Assembly: GCF_013141695.1 (NCBI RefSeq)
Contig: NZ_WHNY01000026.1
Coordinates: 398,841 to 462,840 of the forward strand
Length of the DNA: 64,000 bases
Direction: 5' to 3'
Source: Paenibacillus plantarum
GTDB taxonomy: Bacteria > Bacillota > Bacilli > Paenibacillales > NBRC-103111
Made by a program: the position numbers and the translations under genes
Notes under the pieces: generated by a model
Told to the model about the DNA's origin: nothing
The model's database searches: none
What the model saw: the letters and a program-made list of their open reading frames with translations, nothing else
Shown: piece by piece, positions 1 through 9,247 of the stretch
How positions within the stretch are numbered: the first letter of the stretch is position 1
How the letters are laid out: each line of letters opens with the position of its first letter

Positions 1-45
1 CCGCGTTCCATCAACGTCATACACTAGAAATCAAACAAATGCTGC

Positions 46-927
46 TTAACCCTTTACAGAACCGATCATAATTCCTTGTACAAAGTACTTTTGTAAAAAA
101 GGATAGACAAGCAGGATCGGTATAACTGCGATAACCATGGCTGTCACCTGTATCGAAAAGGTTGTCACACCCGTAACGGCCGCAGCGTAATCCGCAGAAG
201 CCATATCCGTTGGAACCATACCCTGATTAATAACTTCCATCATACGGTAGGTTAATGGCCGGAGCGAATCCTTATTGACAAAATAGGCCGAATCCATCCA
301 TGAGTTCCATTGGCCTACGCCTATAAACAATCCCATTGCAGCAATCAGTGGTTTGGAGACGGGTAGGATGATTTTCAAAAAAATAGTTAAATCCGAAGCC
401 CCATCTATTCGCGCCGATTCCTCCATCTCCGCAGGTATCTCACGGAAGAATGAGACCGCAATAATGAGGAAGAAGATTGTCACTGCACCTGGAACAATAT
501 AAACCCAAAATGTATTGAGTAATCCTATGCTGCGCAGTACAACGTAATAGGGGATAAGTCCGCCCGAGGTGTACATGGCAATGATAAAAAATGAAAAGTA
601 GAACTTCTGAAACACCAGATTACGATACGCCAGACCATACGCTGTCAAACACGTAAAAAAGATCGTGACGGCCGCTCCGATACCTGTCCTTATCACGGAG
701 ACCCCAAAAGACTTAATCCACTTCGGATCGCTGAGAAACTTCTCATAATTGTTGAAGGTAAAATCCCTTGGCCAAAAATAGATGCCTCCCAGCGTGGTAT
801 CAAGCCCGTTATTGAACGAAATAATAATTAAATAGTAAAAGGGGTACATCGTAACCAGCGCAATGATGACAAGCAAACTAATATTTACAGTGTCAACAAT
901 GCGATCTTCGATCGTTCTGCGATGCAT
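46..927 (-). CDS. Sugar ABC transporter permease, YtcP/LplC type
   Basis: An inner-membrane permease of a carbohydrate ABC importer (MalG/YtcP/LplC branch). Several hydrophobic segments are visible, starting near residue 15. The EAA loop that docks the ATPase is seen as EESARIDGASDLTIFLKIILP around residues 190-210. The start is the ATG at 927, because AAAGGAG precedes it; a longer frame to 1002 lacks a ribosome binding site and runs into the upstream gene. It lies 19 bases downstream of the LplB-type permease and must share its operon; the binding protein is expected off the left edge. Substrate is unknown. Such LplB/YtcP pairs usually import oligosaccharides and borrow a shared MsmX-type ATPase. 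Confidence 0.9.
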   Translation of the reverse strand: MHRRTIEDRIVDTVNISLLVIIALVTMYPFYYLIIISFNNGLDTTLGGIYFWPRDFTFNNYEKFLSDPKWIKSFGVSVIRTGIGAAVTIFFTCLTAYGLAYRNLVFQKFYFSFFIIAMYTSGGLIPYYVVLRSIGLLNTFWVYIVPGAVTIFFLIIAVSFFREIPAEMEESARIDGASDLTIFLKIILPVSKPLIAAMGLFIGVGQWNSWMDSAYFVNKDSLRPLTYRMMEVINQGMVPTDMASADYAAAVTGVTTFSIQVTAMVIAVIPILLVYPFLQKYFVQGIMIGSVKG

Positions 928-946
928 AATTGACTCCTTTCCGCTG

Positions 947-1939
947 TTAGAACAAGCTGTTTTTGGTGACTTTTTTGGATAAGTAATTGCTTCCGAATAC
1001 AAGAATAATAGCGATTACCGATTGTATTAAGTCGATTGCCGTCGCATAAGCGTACCGTCCTTGCGCTAAGCCCATCTTAAACGCATACGTTTGCAATATT
1101 TCCGAGCGTTCATTATTAATCGAATTACCGAGCAGGTACGATTGCTCAAAGTTGGAACCAACAAGGCCTCCACCGAGCATGCTTCCAACTGCGAGAATAA
1201 GTACGACGATAATCGTGCCACGGATACCAGGCAGTGTGATATGCCAGATGCGGCGCAATCGACCAGCTCCATCCATTTCGGCCGCATCATACAGCGTAGG
1301 ATCAAGACCGCTGATCGCTGCGAGGAAGATAATCGCCCACCAGCCCGCTTCTTTCCACATGGCCGTCGTGACTGCTAGTCCCCAGAAATAATCCGGACTG
1401 GATAGGAAAGGAAGCGACTCCTTCACAATGCCTAAACCCTTTAATAAATCGTTTACAATACCAGAGTTGGTCGACAAGAAGACAACGAGCAACCCGGAAA
1501 CAACGATCCACGAAATAAAATGAGGAAAGTAGCTGACTGTCTGTGCGAATCGCTTAAAGAGCTGATGCCGCACTTCGTTAAACATAATGGCCAATAAAAT
1601 CGGCATAGGGAAGGTAAAGACCAATTTCAAAAGACTAATAGCCAGCGTATTCGTTACAATCTGCTTGAAATTGTAAGCGTGGACAAATTCATTGAAATAT
1701 TTGAGCCCTACCCATTCACTAGTAAAGATCCCTTTAATACCTGTCGAGATTGAATAATTTTTAAATGCCATCAAAATGCCGAACATCGGCAAGTAATGGA
1801 AGACGAACACAAACAGCATTCCCGTTAAAACGAACAAATGAGCATATTTCTGTTGGACAATTTCATGCCAGATGGATCGTTTCACTGCCGTGAGCTGCTT
1901 TGTCCGCTGTGATGTGCCTACCTTCGTTAGCTGCTCCAA
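947..1939 (-). CDS. Sugar ABC transporter permease, LplB type
   Basis: The partner permease of the same importer (LplB/YteP family), 330 residues with about six membrane segments starting near residue 35 and an EAA loop at DAAEMDGAGRLRRIWHITLP. The start is TTG at 1939 behind GGGAGGAG. An ATG at 1944 is out of frame and would give only five codons. It is the first gene of the operon, and its upstream region carries a promoter block that recurs before the sensor kinase gene at 27.5 kb. That suggests this importer feeds the glycoside hydrolase locus at 19-27 kb. Family call is firm; the substrate (plant-type oligosaccharide) is inference. Confidence 0.9.
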   Translation of the reverse strand: MEQLTKVGTSQRTKQLTAVKRSIWHEIVQQKYAHLFVLTGMLFVFVFHYLPMFGILMAFKNYSISTGIKGIFTSEWVGLKYFNEFVHAYNFKQIVTNTLAISLLKLVFTFPMPILLAIMFNEVRHQLFKRFAQTVSYFPHFISWIVVSGLLVVFLSTNSGIVNDLLKGLGIVKESLPFLSSPDYFWGLAVTTAMWKEAGWWAIIFLAAISGLDPTLYDAAEMDGAGRLRRIWHITLPGIRGTIIVVLILAVGSMLGGGLVGSNFEQSYLLGNSINNERSEILQTYAFKMGLAQGRYAYATAIDLIQSVIAIILVFGSNYLSKKVTKNSLF

Positions 1940-1998
1940 ACCATCCTCACTCCTCCCTCTCCCCCCGACTCAAGCTGCCGCTTGGAGAATATGACTTT

Positions 1999-2082
1999 AT
2001 TGTATAGTCGATAGTTTGACATGAATAGTGTTGAAAACTTAAATAACAGGGTTCATTTTTAAGGTATTTGTAAGCGTAATCA
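1999..2082 (-). promoter_or_regulatory. Promoter module, copy 1, with cre-like site
   Basis: Reading toward the permease gene: a cre-like 14-mer TGATTACGCTTACA (2069-2082; one mismatch from the CcpA consensus), a 28-base spacer, AAGTTTTCAACACTATTCAT (2021-2040), 14 bases, then TATACAAT with -10 TACAAT (1999-2004). No good -35 is seen, which fits an activator-dependent promoter. The same parts at the same spacing recur at 27621-27704. Confidence 0.6.
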
Positions 2083-2377
2083 AATTTCACAATTACCGAA
2101 ATTGTGAAGTGAATATTATTAATTTTTTTGCTTAATATTCAGAATTAGGACGCTTTCAAAAGTATGATATAGTTATATTTCTCCTATTATTGGTCAGAAT
2201 TCTTTGCGTTTCTCTCAAGCTTACGTTAGAGGTTTTGCTCGCTAAATCTAAGCAACATTTCAATCTTTATTTCGAGTTTCGCGCGCGAAAAGAGCCGACC
2301 GTTTATAACCCGATCGCGCTCGTCAAGGCATATATTGCCGGCACTCTGAAACAGTACATCACTACACGCAAGCTCGA
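2083..2377. other. Intergenic stretch without a convincing gene
   Basis: Runs from the permease promoter to the 3' end of rfbF. The part before 2170 is AT-rich and the part after 2280 is more GC-rich. Open frames exist on both strands (2190-2453 plus, 2226-2411 minus), but neither has a ribosome binding site, and both resemble nothing I know. It may hold the decayed end of a gene. No clear terminator was seen after rfbF. Confidence 0.3.
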
Positions 2378-3166
2378 TTACGTCATTGAACTGCTGGCAC
2401 ACACCTTCCATGGCGCTTCACCAGTCGCCCACAACGCCTCCAGCGACTGGTGATCTCGAATTGTGTCCATGCAAGACCAAAAACCTTCATGCCGATAGGC
2501 CATCAGTTGACCGTCTCGCGCAATGAGATCGAGCACATCGCTTTCTAAGCTGTCCGCATCTCCCTCGATATAATCCAACACCTGCGGTTCTAGCACGAAA
2601 AACCCGCCATTGATCCATCGTTCCTCCTGATCCCGTTTCTCGTGGAAAACCTTAACTTGATCTCCCTCGGTCAACATCGTGCCGAAACGTCCTGGGGGGC
2701 GCACTGTGGTTACGGTCGCAAGCTTACCGTGCGATCGGTGAAAGTCCAGTAGCGCCCTTAGGTTGATATCGCCGACTCCATCGCCGTAAGTCATCATGAA
2801 TGTTTCGTTTCCAAGCCTAGGTCTCAACCTCCGCAACCGTCCGCCTGTCATCGTCCGCTCCCCAGTATCGGTCAAATGTACAATCCATTCTTCGCTGCCG
2901 TTACCAGACTTACTAACCGCACCTGTACGCATATCAATGGTCAAATCACTCGTATAATGTGGATAATGCAGCATATAATGCTTGATCATCTCACCTCTAT
3001 AGCCAAGTGCGAGCTCGAATTCACCGAAGCCCTGAGAGCCGTACAGTTTCATAATATGAACCAGTATCGGCAGTCCTCCGATCTCAACAAGAGGCTTTGG
3101 CTTCACGTGCGTTTCTTCAGCCAGCCTTGTACCGAGCCCACCGCACAAAATGACCACCTTTGTCAT
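2378..3166 (-). CDS. rfbF: Glucose-1-phosphate cytidylyltransferase
   Basis: Makes CDP-glucose from CTP and glucose-1-phosphate. The nucleotidyltransferase signature is at the N-terminus (VVILCGGLGTRLAEET, then KPKPLVEIGG), with the RfbF-typical HYMLHYPHYTSDLTIDM and MMTYGDGVGDIN further on. Length of 262 residues is normal. The start is the ATG at 3166 behind AGGGG; an upstream in-frame ATG at 3187 has no site. It is the last gene of the long minus-strand cluster, 40 bases after an exporter permease. The usual partner, CDP-glucose 4,6-dehydratase, is not in the window, so the fate of CDP-glucose is open. Confidence 0.88.
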   Translation of the reverse strand: MTKVVILCGGLGTRLAEETHVKPKPLVEIGGLPILVHIMKLYGSQGFGEFELALGYRGEMIKHYMLHYPHYTSDLTIDMRTGAVSKSGNGSEEWIVHLTDTGERTMTGGRLRRLRPRLGNETFMMTYGDGVGDINLRALLDFHRSHGKLATVTTVRPPGRFGTMLTEGDQVKVFHEKRDQEERWINGGFFVLEPQVLDYIEGDADSLESDVLDLIARDGQLMAYRHEGFWSCMDTIRDHQSLEALWATGEAPWKVCASSSMT

Positions 3167-3206
3167 CGTCGTTTCCCCTGCTTTCATATGTTGAATAGAA
3201 CTAGCG

Positions 3207-4019
3207 CTAGCTGTTTACGCTGGTATAGCTTCTGATTGCGCGCTTCCAAAGCAATCGGCATAGAACTAAAAACAGTACCGGAGCAATGAAACCCCAAATC
3301 ATCATATAATTCGGCAGCCTTCCCATTACATAGAAAGGAGACAAATTGGTGATGAGAAATACCGGAAGCAGAAAGCTTCCGACAAACTGGAGACTTTTAC
3401 TGTATATGGTCATTGGCATATAGTTCATGTCCCATAAAAGAGCAGACGCATCATTAATTCCTTTCGACTGTACCGTCCAGAATGATAACAGCGACGGTAA
3501 TAATAATAATGCGTAATTAAGTATGACCCCACAGATCGTAAACATCACATACATCAAGACATTATCTATCGTCACAGGCATTTCCAATCGCCGCCAAGCA
3601 ATCACGATAATGATGATTCCCGCAATGATATTCGTCGATGACAACCCAAAATTTAATTTAGTCAACGTCGAAATAAACTGGAGGGACACCGGCTTGGTGA
3701 TCATCATATCCAAAGTACCATTTCGAATGTGTCCGGGGAGCCGGGCGAAATTAATATAAAAGAACAAACAATAAATACCTGTCATAAATGTAAATGACCC
3801 CACACACAGTAGAATGCCGTCAGGTGTCAAGCCATTAACCGTTACCCCTGCGCGATAGACAACTAGCACATAAAGCAGTTTGATACATAAATAACCAACT
3901 TCAATAGACGCCCCAAAAATAAAATTCACACGGTATTCCATTTCAGACATGAAACTGTTCTTGCAAAAAAGCCAGTAAATATACAAGTAGCGTTTCGTCT
4001 GCTTCAACAATTCGCTCAT
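3207..4019 (-). CDS. ABC-2 family exporter permease (first of two)
   Basis: A 270-residue membrane protein of the ABC-2 group formerly called DUF990, with about six hydrophobic segments and a positively charged N-terminus (MSELLKQTKRYLYIY). The typical stretch HIRNGTLDMMITKPVSLQF is the loop thought to face the ATPase. A strong GGAGG precedes the ATG. It follows a second permease of the same family by 16 bases and an ATPase, forming a complete three-part exporter. Placed inside the biosynthetic cluster, it probably exports the product or gives self-protection; that role is inference. Confidence 0.85.
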   Translation of the reverse strand: MSELLKQTKRYLYIYWLFCKNSFMSEMEYRVNFIFGASIEVGYLCIKLLYVLVVYRAGVTVNGLTPDGILLCVGSFTFMTGIYCLFFYINFARLPGHIRNGTLDMMITKPVSLQFISTLTKLNFGLSSTNIIAGIIIIVIAWRRLEMPVTIDNVLMYVMFTICGVILNYALLLLPSLLSFWTVQSKGINDASALLWDMNYMPMTIYSKSLQFVGSFLLPVFLITNLSPFYVMGRLPNYMMIWGFIAPVLFLVLCRLLWKRAIRSYTSVNS

Positions 4020-4035
4020 CTGTGTTTCCTCCTAT

Positions 4036-4851
4036 TTAGCCTCCAACCGCTTCATATCTGCGCATCCCTGCTTGCCACAACAGTTTCGAAACGAACAGGA
4101 ATACAACTAGCCAGATCAGTTGGATGCTCATTCCAGACATGATACTAACACCACTTACTTTGCCGCTTAAGATATTGACAGGGAAGTATATGACATATTG
4201 AAACGGGAGCCATTGAAGCACCCGCTGTACTGGCGCATTAAAAATATCAATCGGAAACATACTTCCACTAGCTATGCCTGCAAGTAAAGTAAAGGTAGCA
4301 AAAATCCCCCATGCCTCGATAACCCAAAAACTAATTGCGCTGATGCAATAATAGATCGAGAAGTTTAATAGTAATGATAGCGGAATCACGATGAGAAAGC
4401 CGATAACCGCCTGCCACATGAGTTGAAAGTCAAGCGTGACATGCAAAATAGCAATTACAATTGCATTAATCACAACCAATACCGCAATCCGAATACTTTT
4501 GTCGCCAAGAAATTTGAACACACGAAAGTAAAAATAAGAGATCGGTTGCACTATGAACTTGTTCAAACTACCTTCTTTCACATCCGTGGAAATCTCGCGC
4601 TCGAACCCTGCAGCTACAACTGTAGAAGTGAGAATCGCTAGAATGGAATAGGCAATCATCTGAGAATAGGTATAATCAAATACAGTAGTGGATGACGAAT
4701 TGCGGAAAATAGATGTCCACAGATAACATTGGATGACAATCGGCAGCGCGCCGCTAAACAGCCGAATAAAGAAATCAACACGATACTCCATTGCGCTGAG
4801 CGCACCCATTTTAAAACATTTAGCGTACGTTTTCCATGGAAGCGGAAGCAT
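4036..4851 (-). CDS. ABC-2 family exporter permease (second of two)
   Basis: A 271-residue permease paralogous to its neighbour: N-terminal amphipathic start, EYRVDFFIRLFSG, and the family loop EISTDVKEGSLNKFIVQPISY. About six membrane segments. The start at 4851 lies inside the end of the ATPase gene (32-base overlap), with AGAGGAG nine bases before the ATG, so translation is coupled. The two permeases likely form a heterodimer with the ATPase encoded upstream. Confidence 0.85.
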   Translation of the reverse strand: MLPLPWKTYAKCFKMGALSAMEYRVDFFIRLFSGALPIVIQCYLWTSIFRNSSSTTVFDYTYSQMIAYSILAILTSTVVAAGFEREISTDVKEGSLNKFIVQPISYFYFRVFKFLGDKSIRIAVLVVINAIVIAILHVTLDFQLMWQAVIGFLIVIPLSLLLNFSIYYCISAISFWVIEAWGIFATFTLLAGIASGSMFPIDIFNAPVQRVLQWLPFQYVIYFPVNILSGKVSGVSIMSGMSIQLIWLVVFLFVSKLLWQAGMRRYEAVGG

Positions 4852-5833
4852 CGGTGTTAACTCCTCTCTCGTACAGACGCGCTATGCCTTCTTCAATTGG
4901 AATATCCTCTATGGTCAGATCCACTACTGGGAAATTCGCTAACAAAGACTGTGCACATGACTTAAATTGCGAACGGTCCACCTCAATATGGACATAAATA
5001 CCATCATAGGACTGAATTTTTCCATAGGCTCGGAAGCGGCCCACTTCCACTGGCTCCTCTAATTGCAGCTTGATCACTTTGCGGTCTCCGAGCGTGTCAT
5101 TCACCCTGGCAAGATCCCCATCGTAGACAACACTACCGTTGTTGATCACGATCGTACGCTTGCACAAAAACTGAATATCCTCCATATAGTGGCTTGTCAA
5201 AATAATGGTTGTGCGTTTCGTCTGATTATACTGTTTCAAAAATTCTCGAATTTTGCGCTGAGAGATGATGTCCAGACCAATCGTCGGCTCATCGAGAAAC
5301 AATACTTTCGGATTATGGAGAAGTGCTGCAATAAGCTCCATTTTCATCCGCTCACCAAGCGACAACCTCCGAACCTGTACATTCAACAAGTCGCGCACGT
5401 CTAGCAGCTCCGTTAGATCTCCTAGTGTCCGCATATATTGATTATCCTCCACCTCATAAATGGCTTTATTGAGATGGAAGGACTCACTGGCTGGCAAATC
5501 CCACCACAGCTGATTTTTTTGGCCCATAACGATTGAGAATTGACGTTTAAAAGCTTTTTGACGCTTCCATGGGTTGTACCCAAGCACGCTTGCTTCCCCT
5601 GCGCTCGGATATAAAATACCGGAAAGCATCTTCAATGTGGTTGTCTTACCAGCCCCATTAGGACCAAGAAAACCTACAATTTCCCCTTCTTCAATTTCGA
5701 AGGAAACCTTGTTAACTGCTTCCTTATACAGCTTTTTGCGTGCATACAAGTTGGTTAAAGAGTGGCGAAGACCCACTTCTTTTTTGTAGTATTCAAATGT
5801 CTTGCTCAAGTCCTTTACGACAATGGCTGGCAC
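4820..5833 (-). CDS. ABC exporter ATP-binding protein
   Basis: ATPase of the three-gene exporter. Walker A is GPNGAGKTTT, the signature is RRLSLGERMKME (a variant of LSGGQ), and Walker B is VLFLDEPTIGLD. It matches the ATPases that serve DUF990-type permease pairs, which carry the long insert before Walker A (LTNLYARKKLYKEAVNKVSF). I chose the GTG at 5833 because AAGGAG lies nine bases before it; ATGs at 5842 and 5860 have the site overlapping or absent. The C-terminal 90 residues are a family-typical extension. It follows the oxidoreductase gene by 44 bases. Confidence 0.87.
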   Translation of the reverse strand: MPAIVVKDLSKTFEYYKKEVGLRHSLTNLYARKKLYKEAVNKVSFEIEEGEIVGFLGPNGAGKTTTLKMLSGILYPSAGEASVLGYNPWKRQKAFKRQFSIVMGQKNQLWWDLPASESFHLNKAIYEVEDNQYMRTLGDLTELLDVRDLLNVQVRRLSLGERMKMELIAALLHNPKVLFLDEPTIGLDIISQRKIREFLKQYNQTKRTTIILTSHYMEDIQFLCKRTIVINNGSVVYDGDLARVNDTLGDRKVIKLQLEEPVEVGRFRAYGKIQSYDGIYVHIEVDRSQFKSCAQSLLANFPVVDLTIEDIPIEEGIARLYERGVNTDASASMENVR

Positions 5834-5877
5834 GTGTGTCATCTCCTTCAAAGAAGCCATTTCTATCTATGAATCTG

Positions 5878-6894
5878 TCATGCCCTTCGGCTAATGTCTT
5901 GCAAAGCCGATTGGTAAATGGTATCAGCGATTACGATGCGCTCCTTCACTTGGTTGAACGGTTCGCTTGGTTTTCCCTGTCTCAGCGCATCGCGAATAGC
6001 TCTTAATTGATTCGTGTAGTAGTTCATCGGATCGAACTCTATGTGTTCACGATGTCCGCCATCTAACCACTCGATCGTTAGGCGGATCTTGTAGTGTCCG
6101 ACATTGGCACGGAAGAAATCGCCCAAAGTAACCGTCGCTTGTTCGAAGTGGCAAACATGCTTGGACTTGTATGGCATTTCAAATGAACCTATGAAGGTCG
6201 ATTTCAGGCCATCGGGGAATGCAGCCTTCGCATGAAAAGTCCAATCGCATCCATTCGGACCTGCGAAATCGGACTGGCCGGAGAACCGGCCGCCTTCCAA
6301 CCCGTGGATGGCCTGAATGAATTGAAGCCAATAACAGCCAAGATCACGAAATACACCGCCACCTTTGGTAGGATTGCTTCGATAATTTCCACGGAAATTG
6401 TCCTTAGGGGTAAAGCTAATCCTCGTCTCCGTCTTTAACAACCGCCCGTATCGGCCGTCTTCGATCATGGATCGAAGTGTGTGCTGCCAAGGATGATGCT
6501 GCACCATCAGCCCTTCCCATATTTGTACATCTGCCTCTTCAGCCGCCCGTTCGATCCTCTCCCATTCGGTCAAATTTGAACAAATCGGCTTCTCAACCAA
6601 CACCGCTTTGCCCGCTTTGGCAGCACGAACAGTCCATTCCTCATGCAGTTCATTGCTTAGCGCGATATAAACAAGATGGACCTCGGGATCATGGACTAAT
6701 TGCTCGAAATTGTCGTAGACTTTCGCAATACCGTACTCCTCGGCGAGTGCCTTAGCCTTAGACACCGTCCGATTCGCCAGCCCTCCGATTCGAACCCCCT
6801 CAACCTCGCGTGCTGGTTGAAGCAGGGCACGTGGCAGAATTGCCGGACATCCTAAAGAAGCTACAACGATCTCCTTATGGTTGAAGATACTCAT
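5878..6894 (-). CDS. Gfo/Idh/MocA family NAD(P)-dependent oxidoreductase
   Basis: An oxidoreductase of about 338 residues with an N-terminal Rossmann fold and the family motif VEKPICS, the lysine of which contacts the nicotinamide. Family members oxidise or reduce sugars, inositols or sugar nucleotides. The glycine-rich loop is atypical (ASLGCPAILPRAL instead of GxGxxG). The start at 6894 forms an ATGA overlap with the upstream radical SAM gene, so the two are translationally coupled. A role as a sugar or cyclitol dehydrogenase within the cluster is likely; the exact substrate cannot be read. Confidence 0.82.
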   Translation of the reverse strand: MSIFNHKEIVVASLGCPAILPRALLQPAREVEGVRIGGLANRTVSKAKALAEEYGIAKVYDNFEQLVHDPEVHLVYIALSNELHEEWTVRAAKAGKAVLVEKPICSNLTEWERIERAAEEADVQIWEGLMVQHHPWQHTLRSMIEDGRYGRLLKTETRISFTPKDNFRGNYRSNPTKGGGVFRDLGCYWLQFIQAIHGLEGGRFSGQSDFAGPNGCDWTFHAKAAFPDGLKSTFIGSFEMPYKSKHVCHFEQATVTLGDFFRANVGHYKIRLTIEWLDGGHREHIEFDPMNYYTNQLRAIRDALRQGKPSEPFNQVKERIVIADTIYQSALQDISRRA

Positions 6895-8078
6895 ATATGC
6901 TTCAGATTTGCAGAGCTCGTCAAGTAGAGCACACTGCATTTGGAGCAGGCTGGCGTCAGTTCCGTATTTATTTTTCCACGTATCCGGTCGTACTGGTCAG
7001 AATGCCATAGCTCACGCAAGCCGCTATTATTTAAATTGCCCACGGTGAATTCCGAGAAAAATTTGCACGCAGAGGCACTACCATCCGGCAGGACATCCAC
7101 TCGCGTAGACAATGCTAGACACTTATCGGCACAGCGCACATTCATAACCTGTCCGCGAACGAAACTTTCAATTTCATCGGGCTCAAGTCCTGGTTGAAAT
7201 CGAATGCGCGTTGTCCAGCTGCGGCTTTTAATCAGTTTTAAATCTTCAAGTAAGGCAGGGACATTGTTGGGGTTAATTTGATATTTAAATCCATGCCAGT
7301 TGCATTTCCGATCGCTGATATCCGTTAACCAATTGAAGTTTGCATTGAAATACTGATCCATCTCCTGAGAAGCCTCATCCGAAATAAACCAGGGGAAGCA
7401 AAGCAGAACGAAATCAATTCCGCTTTCTTCAAAGAAGGCCATCAATTCCGGTAATCGACCAATCATATAATCGTGAATGACGCAGTGAACGGAAATACCG
7501 CCTTTAAAGACGCCTTGCTCCCGAAGCTCGGTCAGCTTCTGGATCTGCTCCATGGTTTTGCCAAACGAACCTTTGCCCCTGATTAGGTCATGTTCCCTCT
7601 CAAACCCTTCAATCGCGAACAACAGCTCCAAATCCTTACCTAGAGCGAGAAGACCATCCATATGTTTGTCAATCAGCAAGCCATTTGTGCAAATAAGGGT
7701 TTCCCTGCGATCGGCAGCCACTAAGGCTAATATTTCACTAAACTTGCGATGGAACATTGGCTCTCCGCCCCATAAGTAAAGCCTCGATTTCGCATCTCTC
7801 GTCTCATCCAGAATATTCTTGATGATCTGTACATCGATATCCAAATTTTGCTGTTCATCATCCATATCATGATGATAGCCGGTTTCGCTCCATTGATAGC
7901 AATGCTTACAGCGCAGATTGCAACGATTCGTTATCTTGATACCGATAGATTCGGGCATATCCGTTTTGTATAAACTGTCCATCTCCCTGCCTTTGCGCGC
8001 CACGACAACGTTGCGAACGGTACGCTTCAAAGAATCAAACAATTCTTTATCCACTTTCAATTTGCTGGTCGGTTGCAT
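6891..8078 (-). CDS. Radical SAM/SPASM enzyme A
   Basis: A radical SAM enzyme of 395 residues. The cluster-binding motif CNLRCKHC (about Cys53, Cys57, Cys60) lies in the N-terminal third, and the GGEP motif follows at WGGEPMFH. The C-terminal SPASM region has CADKC, CKFF and CSKC cysteines that would hold auxiliary iron-sulfur clusters. The start is the ATG at 8078 with GAGGGG; a start at 8096 lacks a site. It sits 33 bases behind a second SPASM enzyme. SPASM proteins modify peptides or dehydrogenate sugars and cyclitols, as BtrN does in butirosin synthesis. No precursor peptide was found nearby, which favours a small-molecule substrate. Confidence 0.88.
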   Translation of the reverse strand: MQPTSKLKVDKELFDSLKRTVRNVVVARKGREMDSLYKTDMPESIGIKITNRCNLRCKHCYQWSETGYHHDMDDEQQNLDIDVQIIKNILDETRDAKSRLYLWGGEPMFHRKFSEILALVAADRRETLICTNGLLIDKHMDGLLALGKDLELLFAIEGFEREHDLIRGKGSFGKTMEQIQKLTELREQGVFKGGISVHCVIHDYMIGRLPELMAFFEESGIDFVLLCFPWFISDEASQEMDQYFNANFNWLTDISDRKCNWHGFKYQINPNNVPALLEDLKLIKSRSWTTRIRFQPGLEPDEIESFVRGQVMNVRCADKCLALSTRVDVLPDGSASACKFFSEFTVGNLNNSGLRELWHSDQYDRIRGKINTELTPACSKCSVLYLTSSANLKHI

Positions 8079-8111
8079 GAAATCCCCTCTTTCCATGGAA
8101 TCGTTTACACC

Positions 8112-9218
8112 TTACTTTGGCTTTTCGTTGTAGAACAAACAACACCCCTGACAGATCGGAAGCAATTCCTTCTTTAAATGATTACGGTATTTGCTATAAC
8201 GCGGACCATTCCAAATATCCAGTAAAGGCGTCTCGTTCACATTGCCGAGTGTCAAATCATAAAAAGCGTGACATGACGTCACATTGCCGAGCGCATTCAC
8301 CTCCGTACTGATCCATGGAAAGACACACCGTTTCTTTACCTTCGACATCTCGTGCCAATTGGCAGTGAAATACTTGCGAATATCTTCAACTGTATTGAAT
8401 TTTGGATACAAATTCACGAAGATTCCCCTACGATCACACTCTTCCTTGACAGCTTGCACTTGATTGAAAATCCCTTCAAAGTCCATATCCGCAAATTTAC
8501 TGATATCTTGTACAAACCCTCGGGCAATCGGAGCGCCTTTGACATCGAATTTCTCTTCCAGCAGCTTCACATATTGGTTATGATTCTCCTCGGTTAGGTA
8601 CGATTGCATTTCAATACTGATACAATCAAGCTTAGATAAGTCAATGCTTTCAAAAAACATACGGGCAATCTGCTTATGGTTAGAAGGCGTCACAACCATA
8701 TTGAGGCCAATTTCCATATTGGATTCGGGTCTTGCCTCTCTGGCGTCATACAGCTTTTCTATACCTCGTTTCGCTTTCGCAAAAACGCCCTTTCCTCGCT
8801 GCTCATCATTGAATTCCTCCGGTCCATCCAGCGAAACCCAGATGCGGTCAACATTGTACTTTACAAGCATTTCCGCTTTGCTCGCTAGCAGGGTCCCGTT
8901 TGTCGGCATTTGCACAGTACTTCCATAATGGGTAATCAACGCCAACAACTCTTCGAGGTGCGGATACATCAGTGGCTCACCACCGTATAGATCATAAAAT
9001 GGCTTTGCGTGACTGCACGATTCGACAATCTGCTTAACGACGTTTATATCCAACTTAGACAAAATCGCCTTCTCGTTGTACGCACCGCTTTCTCCCCATT
9101 CATAGCACATTCTACAACGCAGATTACAGCTCTCCAGCAGTTGCAGGAATATCCAACGCGGGGCGGAGTTTCCAAAAGTCGGTTTAGGTGATTCTGCCTC
9201 CATTTTTGCTTCGCTCAT
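8112..9218 (-). CDS. Radical SAM/SPASM enzyme B
   Basis: A second SPASM radical SAM protein, about 368 residues. CNLRCRMC (about Cys31, 35, 38) binds the SAM cluster, YGGEPL is the GGEP motif, and the C-terminal half has the SPASM cysteines in KRCVFPW, TSCHAFYD and CQGCC. Among the ATGs near the start, the one at 9218 has the best spacing to GGGAG. It resembles enzyme A in plan but is clearly diverged. Paired SPASM enzymes imply two successive radical steps or a heteromeric enzyme; the substrate is unknown. Confidence 0.88.
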   Translation of the reverse strand: MSEAKMEAESPKPTFGNSAPRWIFLQLLESCNLRCRMCYEWGESGAYNEKAILSKLDINVVKQIVESCSHAKPFYDLYGGEPLMYPHLEELLALITHYGSTVQMPTNGTLLASKAEMLVKYNVDRIWVSLDGPEEFNDEQRGKGVFAKAKRGIEKLYDAREARPESNMEIGLNMVVTPSNHKQIARMFFESIDLSKLDCISIEMQSYLTEENHNQYVKLLEEKFDVKGAPIARGFVQDISKFADMDFEGIFNQVQAVKEECDRRGIFVNLYPKFNTVEDIRKYFTANWHEMSKVKKRCVFPWISTEVNALGNVTSCHAFYDLTLGNVNETPLLDIWNGPRYSKYRNHLKKELLPICQGCCLFYNEKPK

Positions 9219-9247
9219 TCTCATCACTCCCTATGTAAATGCCAGAT

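Noticed and set aside
2190..2453. Open frame of 87 codons on the plus strand over the rfbF end
   Set aside because: No ribosome binding site, overlaps the conserved end of rfbF on the other strand, and no recognisable motif.
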